From: JBFXIE01 sp050176255
GTDB lineage: Bacteria > Pseudomonadota > Gammaproteobacteria > Burkholderiales > Burkholderiaceae_C
Reading direction: 5' to 3' (one strand)
Length of the DNA stretch: 58,360 nt
Assembly (NCBI RefSeq): GCF_050176255.1
Contig: NZ_JBFXIE010000017.1
In this document: in pieces, positions 17,491 through 25,651 of the stretch
Numbering within the stretch: the stretch's first letter is position 1
How the letters are laid out: the number at the start of each line of letters is the position of its first letter
Position numbers and translations under genes: made by a program
The notes under the pieces: model-generated
What the model saw: the letters and a program-made list of their open reading frames with translations, nothing else
The model's database searches: none
What the model was told of the DNA's origin: nothing

Positions 17491-18894
17491 TCAAGCACCT
17501 TCCAGCGCCTGGGCCATGCCGGCCACGCTGGCGTCCATGGTGGCGCCGTCGCGCATGTCCTGCTGCAAGAACGCCACCATGCCCGGCTGCAGCCGGATGG
17601 CCTCGTCCAGCTGCGGGTCCGAGCCGCTCATGTACGCGCCCACCTGGATCAAGTCGCGGCTTTTCTGGTAGCGCGAATAGATGGCCCGGAAGCTGCGCGC
17701 CAGGTCAAAGTGCGCGCGCGGCACCACGTTGTGCATCACCCGCGAGGCCGATTGCTCGATGTCGATGGCCGGGTAATGCCCGCTCTCGGCCAGCGCGCGC
17801 GACAGCACGATGTGGCCGTCCAGAATGGCGCGGGCTGCGTCGGCAATGGGGTCTTGCTGGTCGTCGCCCTCCGACAGCACGGTGTAGAACGCGGTAATCG
17901 AGCCTACGCCGTTCAGGCCGTTGCCGCTGCGCTCCACCAGCGCGGGCAGCTTGGCAAAGCAGCTGGGCGGATAGCCCTTGGTGGCGGGCGGCTCGCCAAT
18001 GGCCAGGGCGATCTCGCGCTGGGCCATGGCGTAGCGGGTGAGCGAGTCCATCAGCAGCAGCACATGCCGGCCCTGGTCCCGGAAATACTCGGCAATCGCC
18101 GTGGCGTAGGCCGCGCCCTGCATGCGCAAAAGCGGCGGCGCGTCGGCAGGCGCGGCCACCACCACGGCGCGGCTGCGGTCTTGCGCGCCCAGAATGTCCT
18201 CGACAAATTCCTTGACCTCGCGCCCGCGCTCGCCAATCAGGCCCACCACGATCACGTCGGCCTGGGTGTAGCGCGCCATCATGCCCAGCAGCACGCTCTT
18301 GCCCACGCCCGAGCCCGCAAACAGGCCCAGCCGCTGACCACGCCCTACGGTGAGCAGCGCATTGATGGCGCGCACGCCGGTGTCCAGCGGCTGGCGCACG
18401 GGGTCGCGCTCCATGGCGTTGATGGGGCTGCGGTCCATGGGCCGCGCGGCCACCTGCTCCAGGGGGCCCGCATGATCCAGCGGGTTGCCTTGCGAGTCCA
18501 CCACGCGCCCCAACAAACCGTTGCCGATGGGCAGGCACAGCACGCCCGCGCCCGTGCCGGCCTCATCCGCCTGCTGCACGCCCAGGCGCAGCGCAGGCAC
18601 ATAGGCCTCGGCCGGTGTGACGCTGGCGCCGCTGGACAGGCCGTGGGTGTCGCCGGCTGGCATCAAAAAAGCCTTGTCGCCCGCAAACCCCACCACCTCG
18701 GCCAGCACGGGCTCCTGCCCGGCCATCTGCACCTGGCACTGCGAGCCCACGGGCACGCGGATGCCCTGCGCCTCCAGCACCAGGCCGGTCAGGCGCGTCA
18801 GGGTGCCGCGCGTGTGCAGCGGCAGGCCCGGCGCCAGTCGCGCGCGCGCCTGCGCGACAAAATCCGCCCAGACAGGGGCTGGCTCAATCGGCAT
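17491..18894 (-). CDS. fliI: FliI flagellum-specific export ATPase
   Basis: 467 residues, F1-beta-like ATPase energizing export. Walker A GLFAGSGVGKSVLL (about 170), the motif VVGLIGERGREVKEF, Walker B LLLMDSLTRYAMAQRE and the GYPPSCFAKLPALVER segment are all present. The ATG at 18894 overlaps the fliH stop by 11 nt. Confidence 0.97.
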   Translation of the reverse strand: MPIEPAPVWADFVAQARARLAPGLPLHTRGTLTRLTGLVLEAQGIRVPVGSQCQVQMAGQEPVLAEVVGFAGDKAFLMPAGDTHGLSSGASVTPAEAYVPALRLGVQQADEAGTGAGVLCLPIGNGLLGRVVDSQGNPLDHAGPLEQVAARPMDRSPINAMERDPVRQPLDTGVRAINALLTVGRGQRLGLFAGSGVGKSVLLGMMARYTQADVIVVGLIGERGREVKEFVEDILGAQDRSRAVVVAAPADAPPLLRMQGAAYATAIAEYFRDQGRHVLLLMDSLTRYAMAQREIALAIGEPPATKGYPPSCFAKLPALVERSGNGLNGVGSITAFYTVLSEGDDQQDPIADAARAILDGHIVLSRALAESGHYPAIDIEQSASRVMHNVVPRAHFDLARSFRAIYSRYQKSRDLIQVGAYMSGSDPQLDEAIRLQPGMVAFLQQDMRDGATMDASVAGMAQALEGA

Positions 18895-19627
18895 GGTCGT
18901 CGTCCCTCCAGGCCTGCGTCAGACCCAGCGCGGCAATGGCGCGGCGCCAGCGCCTGTCCAGCGTGCCGTCCACCACCATGCCGCCCGACTCCACCACGCA
19001 GTCGCCGGGCGCGAGGGCCGCGTCGGCCTGCCACTGGATGGCGCCGCCGCCCCATTCTTCGCGCAGCGGCTGCTCCAGCGCCGCCCAGTCGCCGGGGTTC
19101 AGGCGCACGGTGGCCGGACGGCCCTCGCCAGCCAGCATATCCACGGCTTCGCGCACCACGGGCAGCACGGATTGCGGGTTGCCCGTCACTTCCTGGCGCA
19201 CCACCTGGCGGGCGATGTCGCAGGCCAGTTGCAGCACCTCGTGGGCCATGCCCTGCTGCAGGCCAGCCAGGCTGTCTTCAAAGGCCTGGGCGACGCGCGC
19301 CAGGCGCTCGGCGGCCTCGCGGCCCTGGCCGGCCACGTAGTCGTCCATGCGCTGCTGCCACTGCAAGTGCGTCTGCTCCTGCCCTTCAGCCAGGCCGCGG
19401 GCATAGCCTTCGTCATGCGCCTGCTGCAACAGGGCCTGGTGCTCGGCCTCGGGAATGCCCGGGTCCGCCGCAATCACTGCCGGCTCTGGGGCCTTCGGCT
19501 CCGGGCCGATGGGGCCGATCGGCCCGCCAGGGTTGGCACCATCGATGTCGCCAAACTCCCAGCGCGTGACATCGCCCACCTCCTCGCGAGGGATGAAGCG
19601 GGTGTAGTGGCGATGCGCGCGCGTCAT
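18884..19627 (-). CDS. fliH: FliH flagellar assembly protein
   Basis: 247 residues, ATPase regulator that binds FliI. The N-terminus ends with the proline-rich GPIGPIGPEPKAPEP stretch. A coiled coil with small-residue spacing (GYARGLAEGQ) precedes the C-terminal FliI-binding domain (about 130-240; VRLNPGDWAAL, CVVESGGMVVDGTLD). Lies between fliG and fliI as usual. Confidence 0.93.
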   Translation of the reverse strand: MTRAHRHYTRFIPREEVGDVTRWEFGDIDGANPGGPIGPIGPEPKAPEPAVIAADPGIPEAEHQALLQQAHDEGYARGLAEGQEQTHLQWQQRMDDYVAGQGREAAERLARVAQAFEDSLAGLQQGMAHEVLQLACDIARQVVRQEVTGNPQSVLPVVREAVDMLAGEGRPATVRLNPGDWAALEQPLREEWGGGAIQWQADAALAPGDCVVESGGMVVDGTLDRRWRRAIAALGLTQAWRDDDHAD

Positions 19628-19652
19628 GGGTCAGTCTCCGGCCTGGCGTGCG

Positions 19653-20648
19653 TCAGACAAAGGCGTCGTCGCCGCCGCCGGTCAGCGCAATCTGGCCCTC
19701 GTCGGCCAGGCGGCGCACCGTCTTGAGGATTTCCTTTTGCTGCGCCTCGACCTCGGACAGCCGCATCGGGCCGCGCGACTCCAGGTCTTCGCGCATGGCA
19801 TCTGCGGCGCGGGTGGACATGTTCGCCAGGATCTTGTCGCGCACCTCGGGCTGGGCGCCCTTGAGGGCCACCACCAGCGTCTCGGAGGCCACCTCGCGCA
19901 GCACCGTCTGGATGGCGCGGCCGTCCATCTTGGCGATGTCGTCGAACACGAACATCTTGTCCATGATCTTTTGCGCCAGGTCCATGTCGTAGCCGCGGAT
20001 GGACTCCAGCACCGCAGCATCCATGCCCGAGCCCATCAGGTTGATGATCTCGGCCGCCGCCTTGACGCCGCCCAGCGAGCTCTTGCGCACCTTGTCGCCG
20101 CCCGCCAGCACCTTGAACAGCACCTCGTTCAGGTCCTTGAGCGCCGTGGGCTGGATACCCTCCAGCGTGGCGATGCGCAGCATCACCTCGGCGCGCTGGC
20201 GCTCGGTGAACTGCTTGAGGATCTCGGACGACTGGTCCGGATCCAGGTGCACCAGGATGGCGGCCACGATCTGCGGGTGCTCGTGACGCAGCAGCTCGGC
20301 CACCGCCAGCGGGTCCATCCACTTCAGGCTTTCGATGCCCGACACATCGCCGCCCTGCAGGATGCGGTCGATCAGCAGCGCGGCCTTGTCGTCGCCCAGC
20401 GCGCGCTTGAGCACCGAGCGCACGTAGTTGCTGGTATCCGACACCAGCAGGCTCTGCGCAGCCGCGTCGCCGGTAAAGCGGTTGATGACCTCGTCCACCT
20501 TCTCCTTGGACACGGTTCGCATGCGGGCGATGGTCTCGCCCAGCTTTTGCACCTCTTTGGGCGACAGGTGCTTGAAAACCTCGGCCGCCTCTTCCTCGCC
20601 AAGGGACATCAGCATGATGGCTGCGTCGTTCAGTCCTTGCTCATCCAT
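19653..20648 (-). CDS. fliG: FliG flagellar switch/torque protein
   Basis: 331 residues. N-terminal MS-ring-binding domain, middle domain with the EHPQ motif (RHEHPQIVAAIL, about 125) and C-terminal domain carrying the charged torque helix (about 280-300, AADAMREDLESRG). It couples MotAB to the rotor and defines switching. 25 nt separate its stop from fliH. Confidence 0.97.
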   Translation of the reverse strand: MDEQGLNDAAIMLMSLGEEEAAEVFKHLSPKEVQKLGETIARMRTVSKEKVDEVINRFTGDAAAQSLLVSDTSNYVRSVLKRALGDDKAALLIDRILQGGDVSGIESLKWMDPLAVAELLRHEHPQIVAAILVHLDPDQSSEILKQFTERQRAEVMLRIATLEGIQPTALKDLNEVLFKVLAGGDKVRKSSLGGVKAAAEIINLMGSGMDAAVLESIRGYDMDLAQKIMDKMFVFDDIAKMDGRAIQTVLREVASETLVVALKGAQPEVRDKILANMSTRAADAMREDLESRGPMRLSEVEAQQKEILKTVRRLADEGQIALTGGGDDAFV

Positions 20649-20771
20649 GGCTCTTGCCTCTTGTTGCGCGCATGACCCGCGCCCTGCGCAACTGGCGCGC
20701 CCCCAGCGCGCAACGCGCAGCGCTGCGAGAGAAGGGGGACGGCCCGCAGGGCCTCAGGGGGTTGTTCATGA

Positions 20772-22466
20772 TCATTCGCCATTGACCCAGGTTTTCAGGA
20801 TGCTGGCCACGGCCACCGGGTTGCTGCGGGCCAGCTGGCGTGCCTCTTCCAGGCGCAGCTGCTCCTCGGTGGGCTGCAGGTCCTGGGCCTGCACCGGCGC
20901 CGGCAGCGCCGGGCGCTGCAGCTCTTCGCCGGCCACGGCGTCCAGCTGCGCGCCCGGCTGGCGCGGCCCGCCCTCCAGCGACTCTTGCTTGCGCCCCTTG
21001 ATCACCGGGCCCACCAGGCCCAGCAGCAGCAGCGCCACCGCCAGCGAAACACCCACGGGCCAGCCCAGCGACTTGGCCAGCTCGATCATCTCGGGCTGCT
21101 TCCACAGGGGCTGCTCGGCGGTGTTCACCTCTTCCACCAGGAAGGGCGCATTCATCAGGTTGACCGAGTCGCCGCGGTCTTTGTTGAAGCCGATGGTCTC
21201 GCGCACCAGCGCCGTCATCTGCTCGATCTGCTCGGGCGTCAGCGCCTTGGTCACCGGGGGCTTGCCCGGCCCTTCGCTCACCGACTGGTAATTGACCACC
21301 ACGGCAGCGTTCACGCGCTTGATGGAGCCTATGCCGCCACGCGTCACCTGCGTGGTCTTGTCCACCTCGTAGTTGGTGATGGACTCGCGCTTGCCCGGCG
21401 CCGCCGCGCCGCCCTGCACGCCGCCCGCCGCCGTGGGCGCGGGGTTGGCGCCGTTGATGGGCGCGGCGGACGCCTGCGGCGGCTGGTTGCTCACCGCGCC
21501 GGGCACGCCCGTGGGCGGCTGCGCGCCGGGGGCGCCGCCGGTCTCCACCACCTGCTGGCTGCGCACGGCGCTGGAATCGGGGGCCAGGTTGGGCCGGTGC
21601 TGCTCCACCGTCTGCTCGGTGTGGCTGAAGTCCACCTCGGCCGTCACCTGGGCCTTCACGTTGTTCTTGCCCACCACGGGCTCCAGCAAGTCCAGGATGC
21701 GGCGCGAGTATTGCTGCTCGATCAACTGCACATAGGCCAGCTGCTGCGCATCCACGCCCGCTCCGGACATGTCGGGCGTCTGCGACAGCAGCTTGCCCGT
21801 GTCGTCCAGCACGCTGACGGCCGACGGTGCCAGCTCGGGCACGCTGGAGGCCACCAGGTGCACGATGCCCGCCAGCTGCGCGCGATCGAGCGTGCGTCCG
21901 GGGTACAGGCTCAGCAGCACCGAGGCAGAGGGCTTTTGCTGCTCGCGAAAGAAACCGTTTTGCTGCGGCAGCGCCAGATGCACGCGCGCGCTTTGCACCG
22001 AAGCCAGCGCCTGGATGGAGCGCGTCAGCTCGCCCTCAAGGCCGCGCTGGAAGTTCAGCCGCTCCTGGAACTGCGTTACGCCAAAGCGGTTGCTCTCCAT
22101 CAGCTCGAAGCCCGTCACCGAACCCTTGGGCAGTCCCTGGGTGGCCAGGCGCAGGCGCACGTCGTGTACCCGGTCGCTGGGCACCATGATGGCGCCGCCG
22201 CCCTCGGTGTACTTGTAGGGCACGTTCATGGTGGCCAGCTGCGCCACGATGGCGCCACCGTCCTTGTCGTTCAGGCCCGAGAACAACACCCGGTATTCGG
22301 GCTGCCGGCCGTAGAAAAAAAACGCCACCAGCACCGCCAGCACCAGCGCTGCCGCAGCGCCCAGGCGCAGGCGCGCGGTGCGGTCAAGCGACGCCAGCCG
22401 CTGCAGCGGGCCAGTGCTGGCGGCGGCGGCGGGCGGGGTCACGGGAATTTCGGCTACTGCAGACAT
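20772..22466 (-). CDS. fliF: FliF MS-ring protein
   Basis: 564 residues. Two membrane helices (about 38-55 and 445-465) flank a large periplasmic region with ring-building motifs (YRVLFSGLNDKDGGAIVAQL, VTGFELMESNRFGVTQFQER). A Pro/Ala/Gly-rich periplasmic insertion lies at about 300-355. The FliG-binding C-terminal tail ends NPVAVASILKTWVNGE. ATG at 22466 (MSAVAEIP) chosen; the upstream extension to 22541 covers promoter sequence. First gene of the fliFGHIJK operon. Confidence 0.96.
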   Translation of the reverse strand: MSAVAEIPVTPPAAAASTGPLQRLASLDRTARLRLGAAAALVLAVLVAFFFYGRQPEYRVLFSGLNDKDGGAIVAQLATMNVPYKYTEGGGAIMVPSDRVHDVRLRLATQGLPKGSVTGFELMESNRFGVTQFQERLNFQRGLEGELTRSIQALASVQSARVHLALPQQNGFFREQQKPSASVLLSLYPGRTLDRAQLAGIVHLVASSVPELAPSAVSVLDDTGKLLSQTPDMSGAGVDAQQLAYVQLIEQQYSRRILDLLEPVVGKNNVKAQVTAEVDFSHTEQTVEQHRPNLAPDSSAVRSQQVVETGGAPGAQPPTGVPGAVSNQPPQASAAPINGANPAPTAAGGVQGGAAAPGKRESITNYEVDKTTQVTRGGIGSIKRVNAAVVVNYQSVSEGPGKPPVTKALTPEQIEQMTALVRETIGFNKDRGDSVNLMNAPFLVEEVNTAEQPLWKQPEMIELAKSLGWPVGVSLAVALLLLGLVGPVIKGRKQESLEGGPRQPGAQLDAVAGEELQRPALPAPVQAQDLQPTEEQLRLEEARQLARSNPVAVASILKTWVNGE

Positions 22467-22515
22467 GGTGCTTTCCAAAGGGTCTGGCGCCAGGCAAGAC
22501 TCTGGCGGTGGCCCG

Positions 22516-22553
22516 ATTATGAGAGCCGCCCCCGCCGCCATTGGCCGGATTAG
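22516..22553 (-). promoter_or_regulatory. Candidate fliF operon promoter (shared flagellar class)
   Basis: Minus strand: CTAATCCGGC (22544-22553), 22 nt, CATAAT (22516-22521) followed by CGG. Same layout as the other candidate class-II-type promoters in the window. Confidence 0.5.
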
Positions 22554-22569
22554 CCGCGCCTTTGGCCAT

Positions 22570-22607
22570 CATTTCCGCACGCCACCGATCCGCCAAACGC
22601 CTACGAT
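22570..22607 (+). promoter_or_regulatory. Candidate fliE promoter (shared flagellar class)
   Basis: Plus strand: CATTTCCGCA (22570-22579), 22 nt, TACGAT (22602-22607) followed by TGC, 33 nt upstream of the fliE start. Divergent from the fliF promoter, so about 90 bp hold both. Confidence 0.45.
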
Positions 22608-22640
22608 TGCCCCATCCCGAGCCTTCCCCAGAGCACCACC

Positions 22641-22952
22641 ATGGACCTGCGCATCAACAGCTCCCAGCTTCCCGTCACCGGCACGCAGGTGGCGCGCCGC
22701 GTCACGGCGCCCCAGGACGGCGTGCAGGAAGCCGGCTTCTCGTCCGCCTTCAAAAACGCCCTGCAGGCGGTCAGCGCCGCCCAGGACCGCGCAAGCGGCC
22801 TGCAGCGTGAAGTGCAGCTGGAAAACCCCAACGTGAGCATCGAGGAGACCATGGTCTCGATGCAAAAAGCGCAAATCGGCTTCCAGGCCACGCTGCATGT
22901 GCGCAACCGCATGGTGCAGGCCTACACCGACATCATGAACATGCAGGTCTAA
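22641..22952 (+). CDS. fliE: FliE hook-basal body complex protein
   Basis: 103 residues, rod/MS-ring adaptor. The C-terminal two thirds match the family well: SSAFKNALQAVSAAQ, NPNVSIEETMVSMQKAQIGF and QATLHVRNRMVQAYTDIMNM. Transcribed alone and divergent from fliF; the gene ends before a repeat and terminator region. Confidence 0.96.
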   Translation: MDLRINSSQLPVTGTQVARRVTAPQDGVQEAGFSSAFKNALQAVSAAQDRASGLQREVQLENPNVSIEETMVSMQKAQIGFQATLHVRNRMVQAYTDIMNMQV

Positions 22953-22981
22953 GACCACCGCTCATCGCGCATCCACTCATC

Positions 22982-23036
22982 ATTTGATAGCTTCTGGCGC
23001 TTGACGGATAAGCGCCAGCGCCATTTCCGGCCTAAA
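22982..23036. repeat. Intergenic repeat, copy downstream of fliE
   Basis: TTTGATAGCTTCTGGCGCTT and GATAAGCGCCAGCGCC form the usual inverted arms of the repeat. It lies between the convergent fliE and fliT. Confidence 0.65.
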
Positions 23037-23067
23037 AAACACCGGCTACCTTGCGGTAGCCGGTGTT
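23034..23067 (-). terminator. Strong terminator after fliT (bidirectional stem)
   Basis: A perfect 13-bp stem, AACACCGGCTACC / GGTAGCCGGTGTT (23038-23050 and 23055-23067), with a TTGC loop on the plus strand. On the minus strand it is followed by six T residues (23034-23039 complement), so it should end the leftward fliST transcript; the stem may also block rightward read-through from fliE. Confidence 0.85.
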
Positions 23068-23138
23068 CGGTGTCCTGGCGCTTTGGCGGCAAGACAACCC
23101 CGTCGCCTGTCTTGCTGGACCACGCCTTCGAGACTCTT

Positions 23139-23200
23139 GTTTTGATAGCTGCCAGCGCTTGATAAATAAGCGCCGGAACCGTTTTTGACCAAAAAACCTT
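23139..23200. repeat. Intergenic repeat, best-preserved copy
   Basis: TTTTGATAGCTGCCAGCGCT followed by TGATAAATAAGCGCCGG and a GTTTTTGACC end. This copy shows the family layout most clearly and was used for comparison with the others. It abuts the fliT stop codon. Confidence 0.7.
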
Positions 23201-23498
23201 AGTGCATCACCTGCGGCTGTCCGTCGAACAAGTGGTCAAACTGCACCAGCCATGGCTCGGCCAGGCAGCGTATCTGGGCATCGTTGCGCAAGATGCGCTG
23301 CATGATGCGAGCCTTTTCCTTGCGATGCTCGGGGGCCAGTTCCTGCTGGCGGGCCTCATAGCGCAGCTGCTCGATCAGCACGGCGCAGGCGCCCTCGTAG
23401 CGCACCACCTCGTCCCAGTCTTTCTGGCGCGCCGCCTCCAGCATCTTGGCGCTGCTGTCTTCGATGGCTTTGTAGTAGTCGATGAGCATTTCCGGCAT
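23199..23498 (-). CDS. fliT: FliT-like flagellar export chaperone
   Basis: 99 residues, helical and charged (YYKAIEDSSAKMLEAARQKDWDEV pattern spans 8-31). The size, position directly after fliS and helical make-up fit FliT, the chaperone for FliD. Sequence similarity within this family is weak, so the name rests partly on context. ATG at 23498, 3 nt after the fliS stop. Confidence 0.8.
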   Translation of the reverse strand: MPEMLIDYYKAIEDSSAKMLEAARQKDWDEVVRYEGACAVLIEQLRYEARQQELAPEHRKEKARIMQRILRNDAQIRCLAEPWLVQFDHLFDGQPQVMH

Positions 23499-23501
23499 TT
23501 T

Positions 23502-23942
23502 TCAAGCCTCCGCCAGCGCAGGTTCCGCTGCTTCGCTGGCCATTTCGTTGTTTTTCTTCATGTCTTTCCAGCCCTGCGCAATCGGCTCAATCAAGCGCAT
23601 CACTTCTTGCATCATGGCGTCGTCGTTGCGTGCGTTGGCCAGAACCAGACGGCGCAGGCTGTAGTCATAGATAGCCCCCAGGTTCTGGGCCAGCTCTCCA
23701 CCGGCCTCGCGGTCCAGCGCCGTCATCAAGCCCTCCTCCAGAATGCGCACGGCCTTGGTAATGCTGTTGCACTTCGTCAGCACATCACCGCGTGCCAGTG
23801 CGCCACGGGCCGTGGCAATGGCATTCAGAACACCGTCCAGCAGCAAGTTGACCAACTGGTATTGGTCGATGGTGTGCATGCTGGTTTCAACGTTGATGCG
23901 CTGGTACGCGGATGCGGCGCGGGGAGTGAAGGCACTGAACAT
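23502..23942 (-). CDS. fliS: FliS flagellin export chaperone
   Basis: 146 residues. AYQRINVETSM near the N-terminus, then VNLLLDGVLNAIATARGAL and IYDYSLRRLVLANARNDDAM are FliS signatures. It binds the flagellin C-terminus and prevents premature polymerization. A consensus sigma-28 promoter lies just upstream (23975-24001), so fliST can be expressed independently of fliD. Confidence 0.94.
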   Translation of the reverse strand: MFSAFTPRAASAYQRINVETSMHTIDQYQLVNLLLDGVLNAIATARGALARGDVLTKCNSITKAVRILEEGLMTALDREAGGELAQNLGAIYDYSLRRLVLANARNDDAMMQEVMRLIEPIAQGWKDMKKNNEMASEAAEPALAEA

Positions 23943-23974
23943 GACGGTAATCCTGAAACTGGCTGCTATTCAAT

Positions 23975-24001
23975 TTATCGGCACAAGGCCGTCAAACTGA
24001 A
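23975..24001 (-). promoter_or_regulatory. Sigma-28 (FliA) promoter of fliST
   Basis: Minus strand: TTCAG (23997-24001), 14 nt, GCCGATAA (23975-23982). The -10 box matches the enteric FliA consensus at all eight positions; the -35 is weaker. It lies between the fliD stop and the fliS start, giving a leader of about 25 nt. Confidence 0.75.
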
Positions 24002-24007
24002 GCTCTT

Positions 24008-25456
24008 TCAGCCCGAGGATTTATTCCATGTCGTGACCTGCTGGGCAATGTAGGAGTTGAGCGCATTGAGCTTGCTCATCTGACTGTCCAGGGCCACGTA
24101 ACGCGCCGTCAGGCTGGCTTCCAGCCGGGTGGCCCGATCTTCCACAGCCTGGGTATCCTTGGCATTCAGATCCTTGGCCTTTTTCAGCAATTTGTCCTTG
24201 CTGGAGAAGAAGCCGGTTCCATCGGCCAGCAAGCCGTCGATCGTGGACTTGATCTTGGTGCCCACGCCATTTGAGGTGTTGCCATCGGCGCCGCGGAAGA
24301 ACGCCTTGAGAGCCTCTGGATCCTTGAGCGCGGCTTCGAACTTGGTCGAGTCAATCGCCAAGTCGCCCGAGGGCCGCAGTGGATCAGTTCCCTTGGCCGT
24401 GCTGATGCCAACATCGGACAGTGTCCGCAGTTTGCCATCCCCGCCCGCCACCGACTGCAACGCCATGCGCAGGGTGTTCTGCAGTGTCACCGCCGACGAG
24501 TCGCCTTGCAGCAATCCGGCCGTCTTGGTGTCCTTGTCGTAGGCTGTGATCGTGTTGAGCGCCTGGTTGACCGCGTTGTAAGCCTTCACGAAGGCGTCCA
24601 GGTTCTCCTTGACCTTTGAGGTGTCGCTGGCCACAGTGATCTCAACCGGCCCGGCCGTTTCCTTCAGTGCGTTGAACGTCACGCCCGACACCGTATTCGT
24701 GAACGTGTTGCTGGCCGAGGTGACCGCGATGCCGTTGACCGTCGCCTTGGCGTCGGCCGCATAGATGGTGGTGGCGCTATCCATGAGGCGCGACAAACCC
24801 GAACCATCAGCATCGTCGCCATCGGTATCGGTGACCGTCATGCGGAACCCTGCCTCTTCGCCGGTGCTCTGACTGCGTAGCAGCAGCCGCTCGCCCGAGG
24901 CGTCGGACACGATGGTGGCCGTCACGCCCGCCTTGGCGCCGTTGATCTTGCCAGCGATGTCGGAAAGCGTGTCGTTGATCCCGACGGTGATATCCACCGC
25001 AGTCTTGCCATCGGCAGGCGTGAACGTAGAGGAGTCCGCCCACTTGCCCACCTGCAGGCGCAGCGTGCCAGCGCCCACCGGCAAGCCCTTGCTCAGCGCT
25101 TGCGAAGTCGTGGTCTGCGCTTTGGCCAGCCCCTGCACCTCCACACTGAACGTGGAAGCTACCGTCCCCCCCACCGCCGACGCGGTGACAGCATCCTTGT
25201 TCGACGAAGCAGCGGTCACTGCATTCCAGCCCGTCACGCTCGTCAGCTTGCTCGCGGCGTCTGACAAAGTGGACACCAGTGACTTGATCTGACCATAGGT
25301 AGAAATCTTGGCGTCGATCATCGTGGCCTGGTAGGTCAGGCCAGTAGTCCGGGTGATGGGCAGGCGCGCCATGTCCACCGACGATTTAATGATTGCGTTG
25401 ACATCCACGCCGCCGCCGAGACCGACCCCTAGGGACGTAAAGCTGGCCATAGCCAC
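24008..25456 (-). CDS. fliD: FliD flagellar cap protein
   Basis: 482 residues, filament cap/hook-associated protein 2. The N-terminus has FTSLGVGLGGGVDVNAII and the domain pattern VSTLSDAASKLTSV. The middle part has the D2/D3-like LSDIAGKINGAKAGVTATIV, and the C-terminal coiled coil has LNAKDTQAVEDRATRLEA and MSKLNALNSYIAQQ. No sigma-28 box is evident upstream; a weak sigma-70-like TTGGCT/18 nt/TATTAA lies at about 25485-25515, or it may be read through from fliC1. Confidence 0.95.
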   Translation of the reverse strand: MAMASFTSLGVGLGGGVDVNAIIKSSVDMARLPITRTTGLTYQATMIDAKISTYGQIKSLVSTLSDAASKLTSVTGWNAVTAASSNKDAVTASAVGGTVASTFSVEVQGLAKAQTTTSQALSKGLPVGAGTLRLQVGKWADSSTFTPADGKTAVDITVGINDTLSDIAGKINGAKAGVTATIVSDASGERLLLRSQSTGEEAGFRMTVTDTDGDDADGSGLSRLMDSATTIYAADAKATVNGIAVTSASNTFTNTVSGVTFNALKETAGPVEITVASDTSKVKENLDAFVKAYNAVNQALNTITAYDKDTKTAGLLQGDSSAVTLQNTLRMALQSVAGGDGKLRTLSDVGISTAKGTDPLRPSGDLAIDSTKFEAALKDPEALKAFFRGADGNTSNGVGTKIKSTIDGLLADGTGFFSSKDKLLKKAKDLNAKDTQAVEDRATRLEASLTARYVALDSQMSKLNALNSYIAQQVTTWNKSSG

Positions 25457-25570
25457 CTCCTGATAAATGCACTGTCAGGTTAATACCAATCGAGAGATTG
25501 TCCAGCCAAGCTGCCAGGCGCATTGCGCCGAAAAGTGCCCGAAATACCGTCCATCCCTGCAAGCGACAAA

Positions 25571-25639
25571 GCGGCGGCGATCTCGCATCGCCGCCGCTCC
25601 TTCTTGCTTTGCAAAGCCGGCCCCTCAGGGGCCCGGCTT
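25571..25639 (-). terminator. Two tandem hairpins downstream of fliC1
   Basis: First stem on the minus strand at 25614-25639 (AAGCCGGGCCCCTGAGGGG then CCGGCTT). Second, perfect 11-bp stem at 25571-25597 (GCGGCGGCGAT / ATCGCCGCCGC). Neither has a long T tract, so termination may be partial and allow read-through into fliD, or the hairpins may protect the flagellin mRNA 3' end. Confidence 0.6.
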
Positions 25640-25651
25640 CCCAAGCCGCGC

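Noticed and set aside
17452..19569. Open frame of 705 codons on the plus strand
   Set aside because: Antisense of fliI and fliH; composition is the reversed codon pattern of those genes.
25457..25651. Sigma-28 promoter for fliD
   Set aside because: No -35/-10 pair with 14-nt spacing; GCCGAAAAG at about 25537 is on the plus strand and points away from fliD.
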